From PALG01 sp964495885 (GTDB lineage Bacteria > Bacteroidota > Bacteroidia > Flavobacteriales > Flavobacteriaceae), in NCBI GenBank assembly GCA_964495885.1, contig CAZBWO010000012.1:1-64000 (forward strand): a stretch of DNA of 64,000 nucleotides, in the 5' to 3' direction. The notes beneath the pieces are model-generated. The model made no database searches. It was not told the DNA's origin and was given only the letters and a program-made list of their open reading frames with translations. The position numbers and the translations under genes are program-made. Of the stretch, positions 25,919-34,900 are shown piece by piece. Numbering within the stretch: position 1 is the first letter of the stretch; each line of letters opens with the position of its first letter.

Positions 25919-26428
25919 ATGACACAACACTGGACTCATGAATATACAGATAATCTTTTTTACAGGATTGACGAAAACACCCGTATGATCCACAAAGCGC
26001 TATCCCATATTTCTGATGAGGAACTTTGGAAACGGCCAAATGTACAATCCAACAGTATTGGAAACTTACTTTTGCATTTATGTGGAAATATTCATCAATA
26101 TGCAATTTCGGCACTTGGAAACAAAAACGATGAGCGAAATAGGGATGTTGAATTTGATACGAATGATGGTTATACGAAATTAGAATTGATGAATAAACTG
26201 GAAGAAACCTTGGAAAAGGCAAAAGATACAATGAATGCTCTTTCAGAAGCAGACTGGCTTAAGCATAGATCTGTTCAAGGATTTCGATTCTCCGGTATTG
26301 GGATTGCTCTACACGTGGTTGAGCATTATTCCTATCATACGGGGCAGATTGCTTGGTGGGTGAAACAAATGAAAAATGTAGATTTAGGCTTTTATGACGG
26401 TATTGATTTGAATCAGAAAAACAACTAA
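25919..26428 (+). CDS. DinB/YfiT-like metal-binding family protein
   Basis: This 169-residue protein has the four-helix DinB superfamily pattern with three metal-binding histidines: one in NLLLHLCGN (about 54) and two in HVVEHYSYHTGQIAWW (about 135-145). Family members bind Zn or Ni and some are bacillithiol or mycothiol transferases; most have no known reaction. It is not the DNA polymerase DinB. It is divergent from the OmpA operon across an intergenic region carrying the inverted repeat ATTCTTA-N6-TAAGAAT (25862-25881). Confidence 0.8.
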   Translation: MTQHWTHEYTDNLFYRIDENTRMIHKALSHISDEELWKRPNVQSNSIGNLLLHLCGNIHQYAISALGNKNDERNRDVEFDTNDGYTKLELMNKLEETLEKAKDTMNALSEADWLKHRSVQGFRFSGIGIALHVVEHYSYHTGQIAWWVKQMKNVDLGFYDGIDLNQKNN

Positions 26429-26450
26429 AAAAGAGGGGAGAACCCCTCTT
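26427..26450 (-). terminator. Terminator of the 26468-26902 gene
   Basis: The stem AAGAGGGG / CCCCTCTT (26431-26438 with 26443-26450) has a 4-nt loop. On the minus strand it is followed by a T run (plus-strand A run 26427-26432), so it works best for the minus gene; on the plus strand only a short T stretch follows. Confidence 0.78.
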
Positions 26451-26467
26451 TCTAAAGTTAATTTGGT

Positions 26468-26902
26468 TTACTTCAGCCACCCTTTGGCTTTTGCCGATTT
26501 ACTATAAAAATAGAAAAACAGCCCAAGTACAGTTACTATTGCTGGCATAACTGGGGTTGAAGGACCGAATACTTCCATGGCATCTGTTCCAAACAGCCAA
26601 TAAGCCATTTGTACAATTACAGCGATAAGCGATAGTAGAAATAATGGCACAGACCATTTCTTTCTCGCAATTAAAAGAAGGGAGGCAATTAGTCCAGACC
26701 AAACGGCAATTGCAAAAATAGCGACATGCCAAGTAGGAAGCGCATTCCATACCAGTTGTTGTTCTTCAGTTAGGGTGGCTAGCATTTCCTCTTTCCATAA
26801 GGTAGTGGAAAGGTACTGAAAGGCCCCCATGATGTTCCATAATACAGCGATTACAGCAATGACCCAAAAAAGGGTGTTTGGTTTGTTAGTTGTAGTCATC
26901 AT
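26468..26902 (-). CDS. Conserved four-helix membrane protein
   Basis: This 144-residue protein has four hydrophobic segments (about 12-30, 57-77, 83-104, 117-137). Conserved-looking residues include an AFQYLSTTLW stretch in the first external loop and LPTWHVAIFAIAVWSG. Similar flavobacterial proteins are often labelled 'sugar transporter', for which I see no evidence. Its start region faces the DUF2461 gene across the symmetric promoter element at 26919-26967. Function is unknown. Confidence 0.72.
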   Translation of the reverse strand: MMTTTNKPNTLFWVIAVIAVLWNIMGAFQYLSTTLWKEEMLATLTEEQQLVWNALPTWHVAIFAIAVWSGLIASLLLIARKKWSVPLFLLSLIAVIVQMAYWLFGTDAMEVFGPSTPVMPAIVTVLGLFFYFYSKSAKAKGWLK

Positions 26903-26918
26903 TAAAATTGGTTTAGAA

Positions 26919-26967
26919 TTGTTTACAAAAGATACAAAAATATTCCTGTATCTTTAGCTGTAAACAA
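26919..26967. promoter_or_regulatory. Symmetric divergent promoter/operator
   Basis: Outer arms TTGTTTACA (26919-26927) and TGTAAACAA (26959-26967) are perfect inverted repeats. Immediately inside them are AAAGATACA (26928-26936 region) and TGTATCTTT (26947-26955), also inverted, with a 3-nt asymmetry. The inner arms read TATCTTT on each strand, a flavobacterial -7-like element 20-26 nt before each start codon (26902 minus, 26975 plus). The outer arms have no assigned role and may be a regulator binding site. Confidence 0.5.
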
Positions 26968-26974
26968 AAAAGCC

Positions 26975-27655
26975 ATGTATAATACCATTCCCAAAGATGC
27001 ATTTTTATTTTTGAAAGATTTGAAGAAAAATAACCATCGAGATTGGATGCAGGAGCATAAAAAAAGGTATCAAAACAATGAAAAAGCCTTGAAAAAATTT
27101 TATGCAGAAGTTGAAAAAGGACTCAATAAAACAGATCAAATTGAAAAGCTGAAAGTATTTAGAATCAATCGCGATATACGCTTCAGTAATGATAAAACCC
27201 CTTATAACGTTCACCGAAGTGTAAGTTTTACGAGGGCAGGGGAACACCGCAGAGGTGGATATTACCTTAGATTGGAACCGGGAAATTCATTAATGGCAGG
27301 CGGATTCTTTCAACCAGAACCAAAAGATCTTTTGCGAATTCGGAAGGAATTTGAAATGGACCCAGATCCTATTCGCAAGATTCTTTCCAAAGATTCCTTT
27401 CAGAAAGCCTTTGGCGGTTTTGTACAGGAATATCGGGTAAAAACAGCTCCAAAGGGTTTTAGCAAAGACGACCCTAATATTGACCTCATTCGGTTGAAAA
27501 GCTTTTTTGTAACCCATCACTTTACCGATGATGAAGTATTAGCTCCAGACTTCAAAGACCAATTGCTTTACCATTATAAACTATTGCGGCCCTTTTTTGA
27601 TTATATGAGCGAAATACTTACCACAGATTTTAACGGTGTATCCTTATTGGATTAA
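26975..27655 (+). CDS. DUF2461 family protein
   Basis: This 226-residue protein matches the DUF2461 (TIGR02453) family. It starts FLFLKDLKKNNHRDWMQEHKKRYQ and has the family hallmark FRINRDIRFSNDKTPYNVH, followed by GGYYLRLEPGNSLMAGGFF. No catalytic mechanism is known for the family. It is soluble with no signal peptide. It ends with a 4-bp TTAA antisense stop overlap with the next gene. Confidence 0.85.
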   Translation: MYNTIPKDAFLFLKDLKKNNHRDWMQEHKKRYQNNEKALKKFYAEVEKGLNKTDQIEKLKVFRINRDIRFSNDKTPYNVHRSVSFTRAGEHRRGGYYLRLEPGNSLMAGGFFQPEPKDLLRIRKEFEMDPDPIRKILSKDSFQKAFGGFVQEYRVKTAPKGFSKDDPNIDLIRLKSFFVTHHFTDDEVLAPDFKDQLLYHYKLLRPFFDYMSEILTTDFNGVSLLD

Positions 27656-28059
27656 TAGGCAGCTGCATATTCAAGCAACTGAATGTTACTTTTAATGCGC
27701 TCCTTTACAATGTTCATCATTCGTTTGTTAAGTGCAGATGAATTTTGAATATAGGTTTCATATTCACTAATGGTAAATTGCCCAATGACCATTCCTTTAA
27801 GTGAATTTCGGAATTTCATGTCCTTATGGATCGCATTTTCAATGTAATCCAGTTTTTTTTCTATGGAAAGATCGTAGAATACATTTTTGTGTTTCCGTGC
27901 GTAATTCCGAAAGGCCGCCAATAATAAATCACTCTGTAATTTAATGACGGGCCGTAAGGTATTGTTTTGGAAAAATTCTTCGGAAGACATTCCTGTGTGG
28001 AGTTGAACCGTTGGAATCTCGGGGCGTAGTCCCAAAAGGACTTCATCTCTTGTGTCCAT
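27652..28059 (-). CDS. Conserved flavobacterial hypothetical protein
   Basis: This 135-residue soluble protein begins MDTRDEVLLGLRPEIPTVQ at the ATG at 28059, where homologues usually start; an upstream ATG at 28098 would add 13 residues. Conserved-looking segments are TLRPVIKLQSDLLLAAF, KNVFYDLSIEKKLDYIE, and the C-terminal IQNSSALNKRMMNIVKER. It is predicted mainly helical. Relatives are sometimes labelled 'glyoxalase', but no glyoxalase metal motif is visible. Function is unknown. Confidence 0.75.
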   Translation of the reverse strand: MDTRDEVLLGLRPEIPTVQLHTGMSSEEFFQNNTLRPVIKLQSDLLLAAFRNYARKHKNVFYDLSIEKKLDYIENAIHKDMKFRNSLKGMVIGQFTISEYETYIQNSSALNKRMMNIVKERIKSNIQLLEYAAAY

Positions 28060-28174
28060 GATTTGGTTTTTTTTAAAAGTAGGGAATAGATTCTGCATCT
28101 GAAGCCTGCAAATGTTAAGTTATACACAATGATTTCAACAATCATAGTAGAAGCCTTATCTTTAAAATAAAAAG

Positions 28175-29536
28175 ATGAAAACTGTTACCTCTGTGAATCC
28201 TTACACAGGAGAGTCGCTTCACAGCTATCAAAAACATTCCAACAAAGAAGTACAAGAATTATTGGAAAATGCCCATGAACAATTTTTGAAGTGGAAAAAT
28301 ACTTCTTTCGATACTCGTAAATCGTATATTTTATCGGTAGTAGATGTGCTGGAAAAGAACAAAAAAGACTATGCTAAAACCATGACGCTGGAAATGGGGA
28401 AACCCATCTCCCAGTCTATTGCCGAAATCGAAAAATGTATTTGGCTTTGTGAATATTATGCCCAACACGCTGAAAGTCAGTTACAGGATATCATCATCGA
28501 AACCGATGCCCAGAAAAGTTACGTGCGCCATGAACCACTTGGGGTAGTCTTGGCGGTAATGCCTTGGAATTATCCTTTCTGGCAAGTTTTTAGATTTGCC
28601 ATTCCTTCCCTTATGGCGGGAAATGTAGGAGTGTTAAAGCATGCCTCTAATGTTTTTGGTAGCGCGCTGCATATTGAAAAAGTATTTGAAGAAGCAGGAT
28701 TGCCTAAAGGCTGTTTTACAACCTTACTCATCAATAGTGATGGGGTAGAGGCAGTAATTGAAAACCCTTTGGTAAAAGCAGTTACCCTTACCGGAAGTGG
28801 TCCCGCAGGGGGGGCGGTGGCTTCTTTAGCCGGAGAGCACTTAAAAAAGACCGTATTGGAGTTAGGCGGAAACAACGCCCTTATCGTTTTTGAAGATTGT
28901 GACATCGCTTCAACGGTGGAAACCTGCGTGAATGCCCGATATCAAAATACGGGTCAGAGTTGTATTGCAGGAAAGCGTTTATTGGTTGCCGAAAGTATCA
29001 AAGAAGAATTCATATCAAAATTAAAAGTCAAAATTCAATCACTGGAATCTGGAAACCCCATGGATAAAGATACCTACATTGGTACCCTAGCCCGTGAAGA
29101 TTTAGCAAAGGATTTGGAGAAACAGGTACAGGATTCATTAAATATGGGAGCTGTTTTGGAACTTGGAGGTAAAGGCTGTGATGCGTATTTTGAGCCTACG
29201 CTCGTTTCTAATGTAACTCCAGAGATGCCCATGTTTAAGGAAGAAACTTTTGGTCCTGCGCTAAGTGTGACAACCTTTGCTTCGGAAGAAGAAGCGATTA
29301 AACTATCTAATGACTCAAGATTCGGACTTGGAGTTTCGTTGTTTTCAAAAGACATTGAAAGAATGGAAACTTTAATTCCGCAGTTTGAAGAGGGGGCGGT
29401 ATTCATTAATGAGTTGGTAAAAAGTGACCCACGCTTACCATTCGGTGGAGTGAAGGAGAGCGGCTACGGAAGGGAGCTAAGTCAGCAGGGCATTTTGGAA
29501 TTCGTCAATCAGAAAACCATTTATATCAAAAAATAA
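28175..29536 (+). CDS. NAD(P)-dependent aldehyde dehydrogenase (succinate-semialdehyde type)
   Basis: This 453-residue enzyme oxidises an aldehyde to its acid. It has the coenzyme-binding VMPWNYPFWQ (128-137) and TLTGSG (204-209) segments, the general-base glutamate E229 in LELGGNNA, and the catalytic cysteine C263 in NTGQSCIAGKR. Short length, LELGGNN and AGKRLLV place it near the succinate-semialdehyde dehydrogenase subgroup of the family, but the substrate is not proven. A TATCTTTA box (28157-28164) lies 10 nt before the start. A weak terminator follows. Confidence 0.88.
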   Translation: MKTVTSVNPYTGESLHSYQKHSNKEVQELLENAHEQFLKWKNTSFDTRKSYILSVVDVLEKNKKDYAKTMTLEMGKPISQSIAEIEKCIWLCEYYAQHAESQLQDIIIETDAQKSYVRHEPLGVVLAVMPWNYPFWQVFRFAIPSLMAGNVGVLKHASNVFGSALHIEKVFEEAGLPKGCFTTLLINSDGVEAVIENPLVKAVTLTGSGPAGGAVASLAGEHLKKTVLELGGNNALIVFEDCDIASTVETCVNARYQNTGQSCIAGKRLLVAESIKEEFISKLKVKIQSLESGNPMDKDTYIGTLAREDLAKDLEKQVQDSLNMGAVLELGGKGCDAYFEPTLVSNVTPEMPMFKEETFGPALSVTTFASEEEAIKLSNDSRFGLGVSLFSKDIERMETLIPQFEEGAVFINELVKSDPRLPFGGVKESGYGRELSQQGILEFVNQKTIYIKK

Positions 29537-29568
29537 ACCCCGAAGAATCCTTCAGGGTTTACTTTATT
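29534..29568 (+). terminator. Weak terminator after aldehyde dehydrogenase
   Basis: AAACCCCGAAG / CTTCAGGGTTT form an 11-bp stem with one C-A mismatch, followed by a short T-rich stretch (ACTTTATT). It overlaps the stop codon region and is weaker than the other terminators here. Confidence 0.55.
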
Positions 29569-29583
29569 GAAAAAAAATTTAAC

Positions 29584-32500
29584 TTATTTCTCTAGGAATT
29601 CCATTTTGGATTGCACCGTTGGCTTTTCCATATTGGCCTTATCCGCAAAACTGTAAAATTTCTTTCCTTCTTTGTCCAATATTTTTTGATACGTCATCTT
29701 GGCTTCCTCAAATTCTTTGGAGATAAGAACATAGTTTTGTTTTTGTGCTCCTGAAACACGATCGTAACTAGACGCAATATTGGAATATAATTCACCCATG
29801 CGCTCCCTAAGTTCAGGTTCTGCGGAAGCTACATAGTTATCTCCACTGGTAATCACCAATTCTTTCCGAAGGGATTCAAGGGCGTCATAAAAAGCCTGCG
29901 CTTTCTTTTTGCCACTAGGCTGATCCTCCATTACTTTTTCGGCAAATTTTTGATGCTCCCGAAGCTCGTACACCATATAAGCCAAATCTTCTACCATATC
30001 AAACATTTCCGAAGTCATTAGCTCTTGTTCCTTCCTTTCTTCCAAAGTAGCCAAGGATGAATCATCGTAGGTCAACTCTATGACCTGCTCATATTGGTTC
30101 TTTCCTTTAGTAAGGATAATCTTATATTTTCCTGCAGGTACTCTTTTAGCGGTAAATCCACTAAACGAAAAAGTTTTTCCTTCTGCCATTTTAGGAATGG
30201 AAGAAGTGAAATTCCAATTCACCACATTAATACCTTTCGATTTACCAGGTGTGATGCTAGCCACCTTATTTCCGTTCATGTCTTGTATTTCCATGGTCAT
30301 TTTTCCAAAGGTGTGTCTTTTCTTCAGGTAGTAAATAATACGTGCCGCTGTGGAACGGTTTTCCCCCACAAACTGGGTTTCCCCACCAAAACTTCCGGAA
30401 AAACCACTTTGCTCTGCCATCATAAAAGGATTTGTCTTAAAAAAGTGTACATCCTTGGAAAGTACTTCCTGGTTAAGTTCCCGTAACGGACTAATATCAT
30501 CTATGATAATGACACCCCTTCCGTGGGTACCCATGACCAAATCATTGGTTTCCTTTTGAAGGTCAATAAAATGAACCGCTACGGAAGGCATATTGTTTGT
30601 AAACTTAGACCAGTTTTTCCCTCCATTTACCGTAACATACAATCCCATTTCGGTGCCAAGAAACAACAAGTCTTCATTTTCATAATCCTCTTGAATGTTT
30701 CTAGCGAAGGCATCTTTTTCAAAATCCTCTGAAACGATGCTCTTCCAAGTTTTTCCATAATCTGAGGTTTTAAGGGCATAGGTTTTAAAATCTCCTTTGG
30801 TATGACCGTCAAAGACAGCATAGGCAGTTCCTTTGCCGTGCACACTTGCTTCAATATGGTATACCCAAGTATTTGCAGGGACTCCCACTAAGTTAGGAGT
30901 GACATTGTTCCAGGTTTTCCCACCATCTGTTGTGACCTGCACATTTCCATCGTCTGTTCCTACCCAAAGTATGTTTGCATCTAGAGGCGATTCTGCAATT
31001 GTAAAAATAGTGGTATGGTTTTCAGCGCCACTATTATCCATGGAAAGCCCACCGGAATCTGCCTGATTCTGTTTTGCGGGGTCATTAGTCGTTAAATCTG
31101 GTGAAATAATACTCCATGAATCACCCATGTCATCGCTTCGGTGTACAAACTGACTTCCCATATAAAAACGGTCTGGATAATGAGCACTTACCGCCATTGG
31201 GGCATTCCAGTTGAACCTTAACTTCGGCATCCCTTCTTCCTCTAGAGGCTGAATGGTTTTGGTTCGGTTTTTATCTACGTCATAGCGCCAAACATTTTCT
31301 GCCCCTTGCATTTCAGAATAAATAATATTCTTGGTAGGGTGTTTCAGTACTCTAAATCCATCACCAACCCCAACACTATTCCAGTCTCGTGCATTCACGC
31401 CGCCAGGGGAGGAGTTGGGACCCCACCAGCTTCCATTATCCTGAAGTCCGCCATAAACATTATATGGACTTTCATTATCCACACTAATTTGATAAAATTG
31501 GGAAAGAGGTAAATCTTCAACAATTTCCATAACGGTCCCTCCATTCCATGAGCGGTAAAGTCCGCCATCTGTAGCACAAAATAGCATATCGCTGTCTTTA
31601 ATGTGGAAGGCAATATCGTGTATGTCACTATGCATATTTCCCAGTGGTTTGAAGGTTTTTCCTCCATCCCGGCTAATAGAACCAGTTAGTCCAGCCTTTA
31701 CAATGACATCTGGGTTTCGGGGGTCTATCACGATTCTTGAAAAGTAGAAGGGACGTACCGTTAACCCAAAATCCCCATTAAGATGTTCCCATGATTCCCC
31801 AGCATTGGTAGATTTCCAGAGTCCGTTGGTTTCCTTTTCCCCTGTTTCCAAAACAGCATAAAGGATGTTGTTGTCACTTGGCGCAATAGCTACTGCAATT
31901 CTTCCCAGTTTTCCTTCAGGAAATCCTTTCTGAATTTTTTTCCAGGTTTTTCCGCCATCAATTGATTTGAAAAGCCCGCTATTTGCACCTCCCGAATTGA
32001 AACTCCATCCCGTTCTTCTGAATTCCCACATGGAAGCATATAAAACATTGGGATTTTTGGGATCCATGATAAGATCACTAACCCCTGTAGAAGTATTGAT
32101 GTACCAAATTTTTTCCCAAGTGTTTCCACCATCAACAGATTTGTATACCCCACGGTCTTCACTATCACTCCACAAGGCTCCAAGGACGCCTACATACATT
32201 TCCTTTGTATTGTTAGGATTTATCACCACAGAGGTAATGCGCTCACTATTTTCAAATCCAGGGATTTCTTTCCAGTTGCTTCCACCGTCTGTAGATTTGT
32301 AAAGACCTCGTCCAATAGATACAGAATTTCGGGTCCAAGTTTCCCCAGTTCCTACCCAAATGGTATTGTCTGGGTCTTTTGGATCTAGGGTTATCACCCC
32401 GATAGATTGTGGGTAATCGTCAAAAATTGGACTGAAGGTAGCTCCGCCATCTCCAGATTTCCATACACCACCACCAGCAGCTCCAATGTAAAGAATACGT

Positions 32501-32673
32501 GCATTGGAAGGGTGCATTTCAATGTCATTGATACGTCCGCTCATCAAAGCAGGACCAATATGACGAGCCCTAAGATCGCCAAACAATTGCTTCCCTGAAA
32601 GAGAGATTTCCTGTGCATTGGAAACACAAGGGATCATCAACAAGAACGCTAAAAGTACTTTTAAGAGTTTCAT
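29584..32673 (-). CDS. Large exported BNR/sortilin-like beta-propeller repeat protein
   Basis: This 1029-residue protein starts with a signal peptide (ending SNAQ) at the ATG at 32673; an upstream ATG would bury it. Residues about 45-760 hold many WKSTNAGESWE / SxDxGxxW type Asp-box (BNR) repeats typical of sialidase-like and VPS10/sortilin-like propellers. A C-terminal region includes an FnIII/FlgD-like segment (GNKVASITPGKSKGIN, then KRVPAGKYKIIL) and a helical tail. There is no T9SS C-terminal domain. Close flavobacterial relatives are annotated as glycosyl hydrolase (BNR repeat-containing) or VPS10; no catalytic Arg triad or nucleophile was identified, so hydrolase activity is not assumed. 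Confidence 0.82.
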   Translation of the reverse strand: MKLLKVLLAFLLMIPCVSNAQEISLSGKQLFGDLRARHIGPALMSGRINDIEMHPSNARILYIGAAGGGVWKSGDGGATFSPIFDDYPQSIGVITLDPKDPDNTIWVGTGETWTRNSVSIGRGLYKSTDGGSNWKEIPGFENSERITSVVINPNNTKEMYVGVLGALWSDSEDRGVYKSVDGGNTWEKIWYINTSTGVSDLIMDPKNPNVLYASMWEFRRTGWSFNSGGANSGLFKSIDGGKTWKKIQKGFPEGKLGRIAVAIAPSDNNILYAVLETGEKETNGLWKSTNAGESWEHLNGDFGLTVRPFYFSRIVIDPRNPDVIVKAGLTGSISRDGGKTFKPLGNMHSDIHDIAFHIKDSDMLFCATDGGLYRSWNGGTVMEIVEDLPLSQFYQISVDNESPYNVYGGLQDNGSWWGPNSSPGGVNARDWNSVGVGDGFRVLKHPTKNIIYSEMQGAENVWRYDVDKNRTKTIQPLEEEGMPKLRFNWNAPMAVSAHYPDRFYMGSQFVHRSDDMGDSWSIISPDLTTNDPAKQNQADSGGLSMDNSGAENHTTIFTIAESPLDANILWVGTDDGNVQVTTDGGKTWNNVTPNLVGVPANTWVYHIEASVHGKGTAYAVFDGHTKGDFKTYALKTSDYGKTWKSIVSEDFEKDAFARNIQEDYENEDLLFLGTEMGLYVTVNGGKNWSKFTNNMPSVAVHFIDLQKETNDLVMGTHGRGVIIIDDISPLRELNQEVLSKDVHFFKTNPFMMAEQSGFSGSFGGETQFVGENRSTAARIIYYLKKRHTFGKMTMEIQDMNGNKVASITPGKSKGINVVNWNFTSSIPKMAEGKTFSFSGFTAKRVPAGKYKIILTKGKNQYEQVIELTYDDSSLATLEERKEQELMTSEMFDMVEDLAYMVYELREHQKFAEKVMEDQPSGKKKAQAFYDALESLRKELVITSGDNYVASAEPELRERMGELYSNIASSYDRVSGAQKQNYVLISKEFEEAKMTYQKILDKEGKKFYSFADKANMEKPTVQSKMEFLEK

Positions 32674-32695
32674 AGGAGTTGTTTTTTGGTTAAAA

Positions 32696-32720
32696 AAAAT
32701 CCCTGACAAGCAGGGATTTT
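32696..32720 (-). terminator. Terminator of the LolA-like gene
   Basis: AAAATCCCTG / CAGGGATTTT (32696-32705 with 32711-32720) form a hairpin with a 5-nt loop; on the minus strand it is followed by a run of T (plus-strand A run 32692-32699). It separates the 32738-33496 gene from the BNR-repeat gene. Confidence 0.85.
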
Positions 32721-32737
32721 AAGATTTATAAAAGTTG

Positions 32738-33496
32738 TTATTCTTTTGTAGGCATAGAGAAATTTACTTCGCTAACATCAGGATTCACATCAATGGATTC
32801 AATTTTGATCACTTGTCCTACTTGTCCGCCAAATTTCATGGTAATAGTGTAAGGATAAAAGATATCACCAGCTTCTTGGTAGTCGCTATAAACTGTTTGG
32901 ACAGTGGTTCCTTTTTGTGGACCACTATTAATAGTTGATTCACTTATAATTGGAACGAAATTTTCTGCATCAAAATAGTAGGTGGTAAAATTATCTTCTT
33001 CAACACCATCCACGGACACTTTGTTTTTGGTAAGTTTGATTTTATAGGTGTTTACTCCTTCAATCACTTCTTCTCCTAACAATTCCAATGCATATCCATT
33101 TTCTGTATAGTTTAAAAAAGGATCTGGAAATTCCTGTGCTTCATTTTTCTTGTAATTTTCAGTGGTTTCTGCATCTTGAGCTTCCGGTTGCATGGTTTGC
33201 ATATTCATGCCCCACATTTGTTTTCCATCAAAAGCTTGTGGAATAAATGTCTGTCCTTGAAGACTTACTTCGGTAAGCATTTTTCCATCAGACATCATTG
33301 TTTGGGTAAAATCAAAACTTTGAGGGCCAAATTCAGCTTTACCAGACATTTTCATTCCTTCAATATTTTGCCATGCTTCTTTTCCTCCGGTATTTTCAAA
33401 ATAGTTGTCTATGATTTCTTCGGCAGTTTGCGCAGAAGCTACCATTGTACCAAAGGCAACGAAAAGGATCCATAACGTATTTTTTACTGTCTTCAT
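32738..33496 (-). CDS. Exported LolA-like outer-membrane lipoprotein-sorting family protein
   Basis: This 252-residue protein has a signal peptide ending near ASAQ and a mature region starting AEEIIDNYFENTGGKEAWQNI, a helix that begins the LolA/LolB-like or DUF4292-type beta-sandwich. The C-terminal segment (IKIESIDVNPDVSEVNFSMP) is typical of the 'outer membrane lipoprotein-sorting' group. LolA proteins carry lipoproteins across the periplasm; these flavobacterial forms with a GGKE N-terminal motif may carry other lipidic cargo. Function is inferred from the fold only. It is upstream of the BNR-repeat gene on the same strand, separated by a terminator. Confidence 0.7.
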   Translation of the reverse strand: MKTVKNTLWILFVAFGTMVASAQTAEEIIDNYFENTGGKEAWQNIEGMKMSGKAEFGPQSFDFTQTMMSDGKMLTEVSLQGQTFIPQAFDGKQMWGMNMQTMQPEAQDAETTENYKKNEAQEFPDPFLNYTENGYALELLGEEVIEGVNTYKIKLTKNKVSVDGVEEDNFTTYYFDAENFVPIISESTINSGPQKGTTVQTVYSDYQEAGDIFYPYTITMKFGGQVGQVIKIESIDVNPDVSEVNFSMPTKE

Positions 33497-33620
33497 GTTG
33501 TATGTGTTTCGGTTTTATGTAAAGGTAAGTATCTGAACGGAAAAATTTGTTACAGCTTTTCTAAAATTTTTGGTAGGGCATTCCTTTCAAAAATGAATAT
33601 CTTTACGGAAAACCAATTAT

Positions 33621-34508
33621 ATGAAATTTGGAAAAGTAGACGATCCGGGAAGTATCAATTTTACATTACCTGAAGATCACCCTGAAACAGCTACCATTCT
33701 TCAGAAAGAAGAAATTAAGTCTCCTCCTGAAGTTTACGTAGGTTGTGCCAAGTGGAATAAAGCAGATTTGAAAGGTTTTTATCCACGGGGAACCAAGGAT
33801 GAATTGGCGTATTATTCCACCCAATTTAATTCCATAGAACTCAATGCTACTTTTTATAGAATTTTTCCGGCAGATGTTTATGCAGGCTGGTATGAGAAAA
33901 CACCAGCAAACTTCCGGTTTTTCCCTAAAATGTTTCAAGGGGTGACCCATTGGAAACGTCTAAATGATTTTGAGGCATACCTTAATGATTACTTGTTGAA
34001 TACTTCCAACCTAAAAGAAAAACTACAAATGCCTTTCGTGCAGATGCATAATAACTTTTCACCAAAATGGATAGATAGATTACCTGCATTTTTTGAGGCC
34101 ATTCCAAAAGATATGAGTATTGCGGTAGAATTTCGGCATAGCGATTGGTTCAATGATGCGCAGGTTGCCAATGAATTGTATGCGATGCTAGAGGAATATA
34201 AAGTAACCAATCTTATTGTGGATACTGCTGGACGAAGGGACCTTTTGCATATGCGTCTTACCACGCCAACAGCCTTCATTAGATATAATGGCGCAAACCA
34301 TACTTCAGATTACGATCGATTGGATGACTGGGTAGACCGCTTGGAAAAATGGACAGGGCAGGGGCTTCAGCATATTTACTTTTTTGTACATCAAAATGTA
34401 GAACGGGCATCCCCGTTACTTTCCGCATATTTTATAAAAAAAATAAACGAACGTTTGGGAACCAATCTACATATTCCAAATATGGATAATCCTAAAGACG
34501 AGTATTAA
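33621..34508 (+). CDS. DUF72 family protein
   Basis: This 295-residue protein has the DUF72 TIM-barrel pattern: VGCAKWNKADLKGFYP near 45-60, YYSTQFNSIELNATFYRIFP, and AVEFRHSDWF, with FFVHQNVERASPLLS near the end. The family has no assigned reaction. It shares one base (TAATG) with the acyl-CoA thioesterase gene, so the pair is probably translated together. A TATCTTTA -7-like box lies at 33598-33605, 16 nt before the start. Confidence 0.83.
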   Translation: MKFGKVDDPGSINFTLPEDHPETATILQKEEIKSPPEVYVGCAKWNKADLKGFYPRGTKDELAYYSTQFNSIELNATFYRIFPADVYAGWYEKTPANFRFFPKMFQGVTHWKRLNDFEAYLNDYLLNTSNLKEKLQMPFVQMHNNFSPKWIDRLPAFFEAIPKDMSIAVEFRHSDWFNDAQVANELYAMLEEYKVTNLIVDTAGRRDLLHMRLTTPTAFIRYNGANHTSDYDRLDDWVDRLEKWTGQGLQHIYFFVHQNVERASPLLSAYFIKKINERLGTNLHIPNMDNPKDEY

Positions 34509-34900
34509 TGAGATTTCACACTAGAAAATGGGTAAAGCCCCAAGATTTAAACCCCAATGGAACTTTATTTGGGGGTAGGTTATTAGAATGGATTGACGAA
34601 GAGGCAGCTCTTTACTCCATCATTCAATTGGAAAACCATCGAGTGGTCACTAAATTTATGAGCGAGATAAACTTTAGTAGCTCTGCCAAGAAAGGGGATA
34701 TTGTTGAGATAGGAATTGAAGTATTGAATTTTGGAAAAACCTCCATGACGCTGGGTTGTGAAGTACGTAATAAAATGACTCGAGAGACCATCATTACCAT
34801 TGAAAAAATCATCATGGTGAGTTTGGGAAATGATGGTAAGCCAATTCCACATGGAAAAAGCACTGTAGAATATGTGAAGGATAGACTTGACGAAGATTAA
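34508..34900 (+). CDS. Acyl-CoA thioesterase (YciA-like hotdog)
   Basis: This 130-residue hotdog-fold protein is of the YciA/acyl-CoA hydrolase type. It has DLNPNGTLFGGRLLEWIDEEAAL, carrying the catalytic Asn/Asp region, and NFSSSAKKGDIVEIG. It hydrolyses acyl-CoA thioesters; chain-length preference is unknown. It is coupled to the DUF72 gene by a one-base overlap and ends with a 4-bp TTAA antisense stop overlap with the MscS gene. Confidence 0.87.
   Translation: MRFHTRKWVKPQDLNPNGTLFGGRLLEWIDEEAALYSIIQLENHRVVTKFMSEINFSSSAKKGDIVEIGIEVLNFGKTSMTLGCEVRNKMTRETIITIEKIIMVSLGNDGKPIPHGKSTVEYVKDRLDED

Noticed and set aside
25919..26428. DNA polymerase IV (DinB)
   Set aside because: The gene belongs to the unrelated DinB/YfiT metal-binding family; no polymerase motif is present.
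27652..28059. Glyoxalase label
   Set aside because: No glyoxalase/VOC metal-binding pattern is visible.
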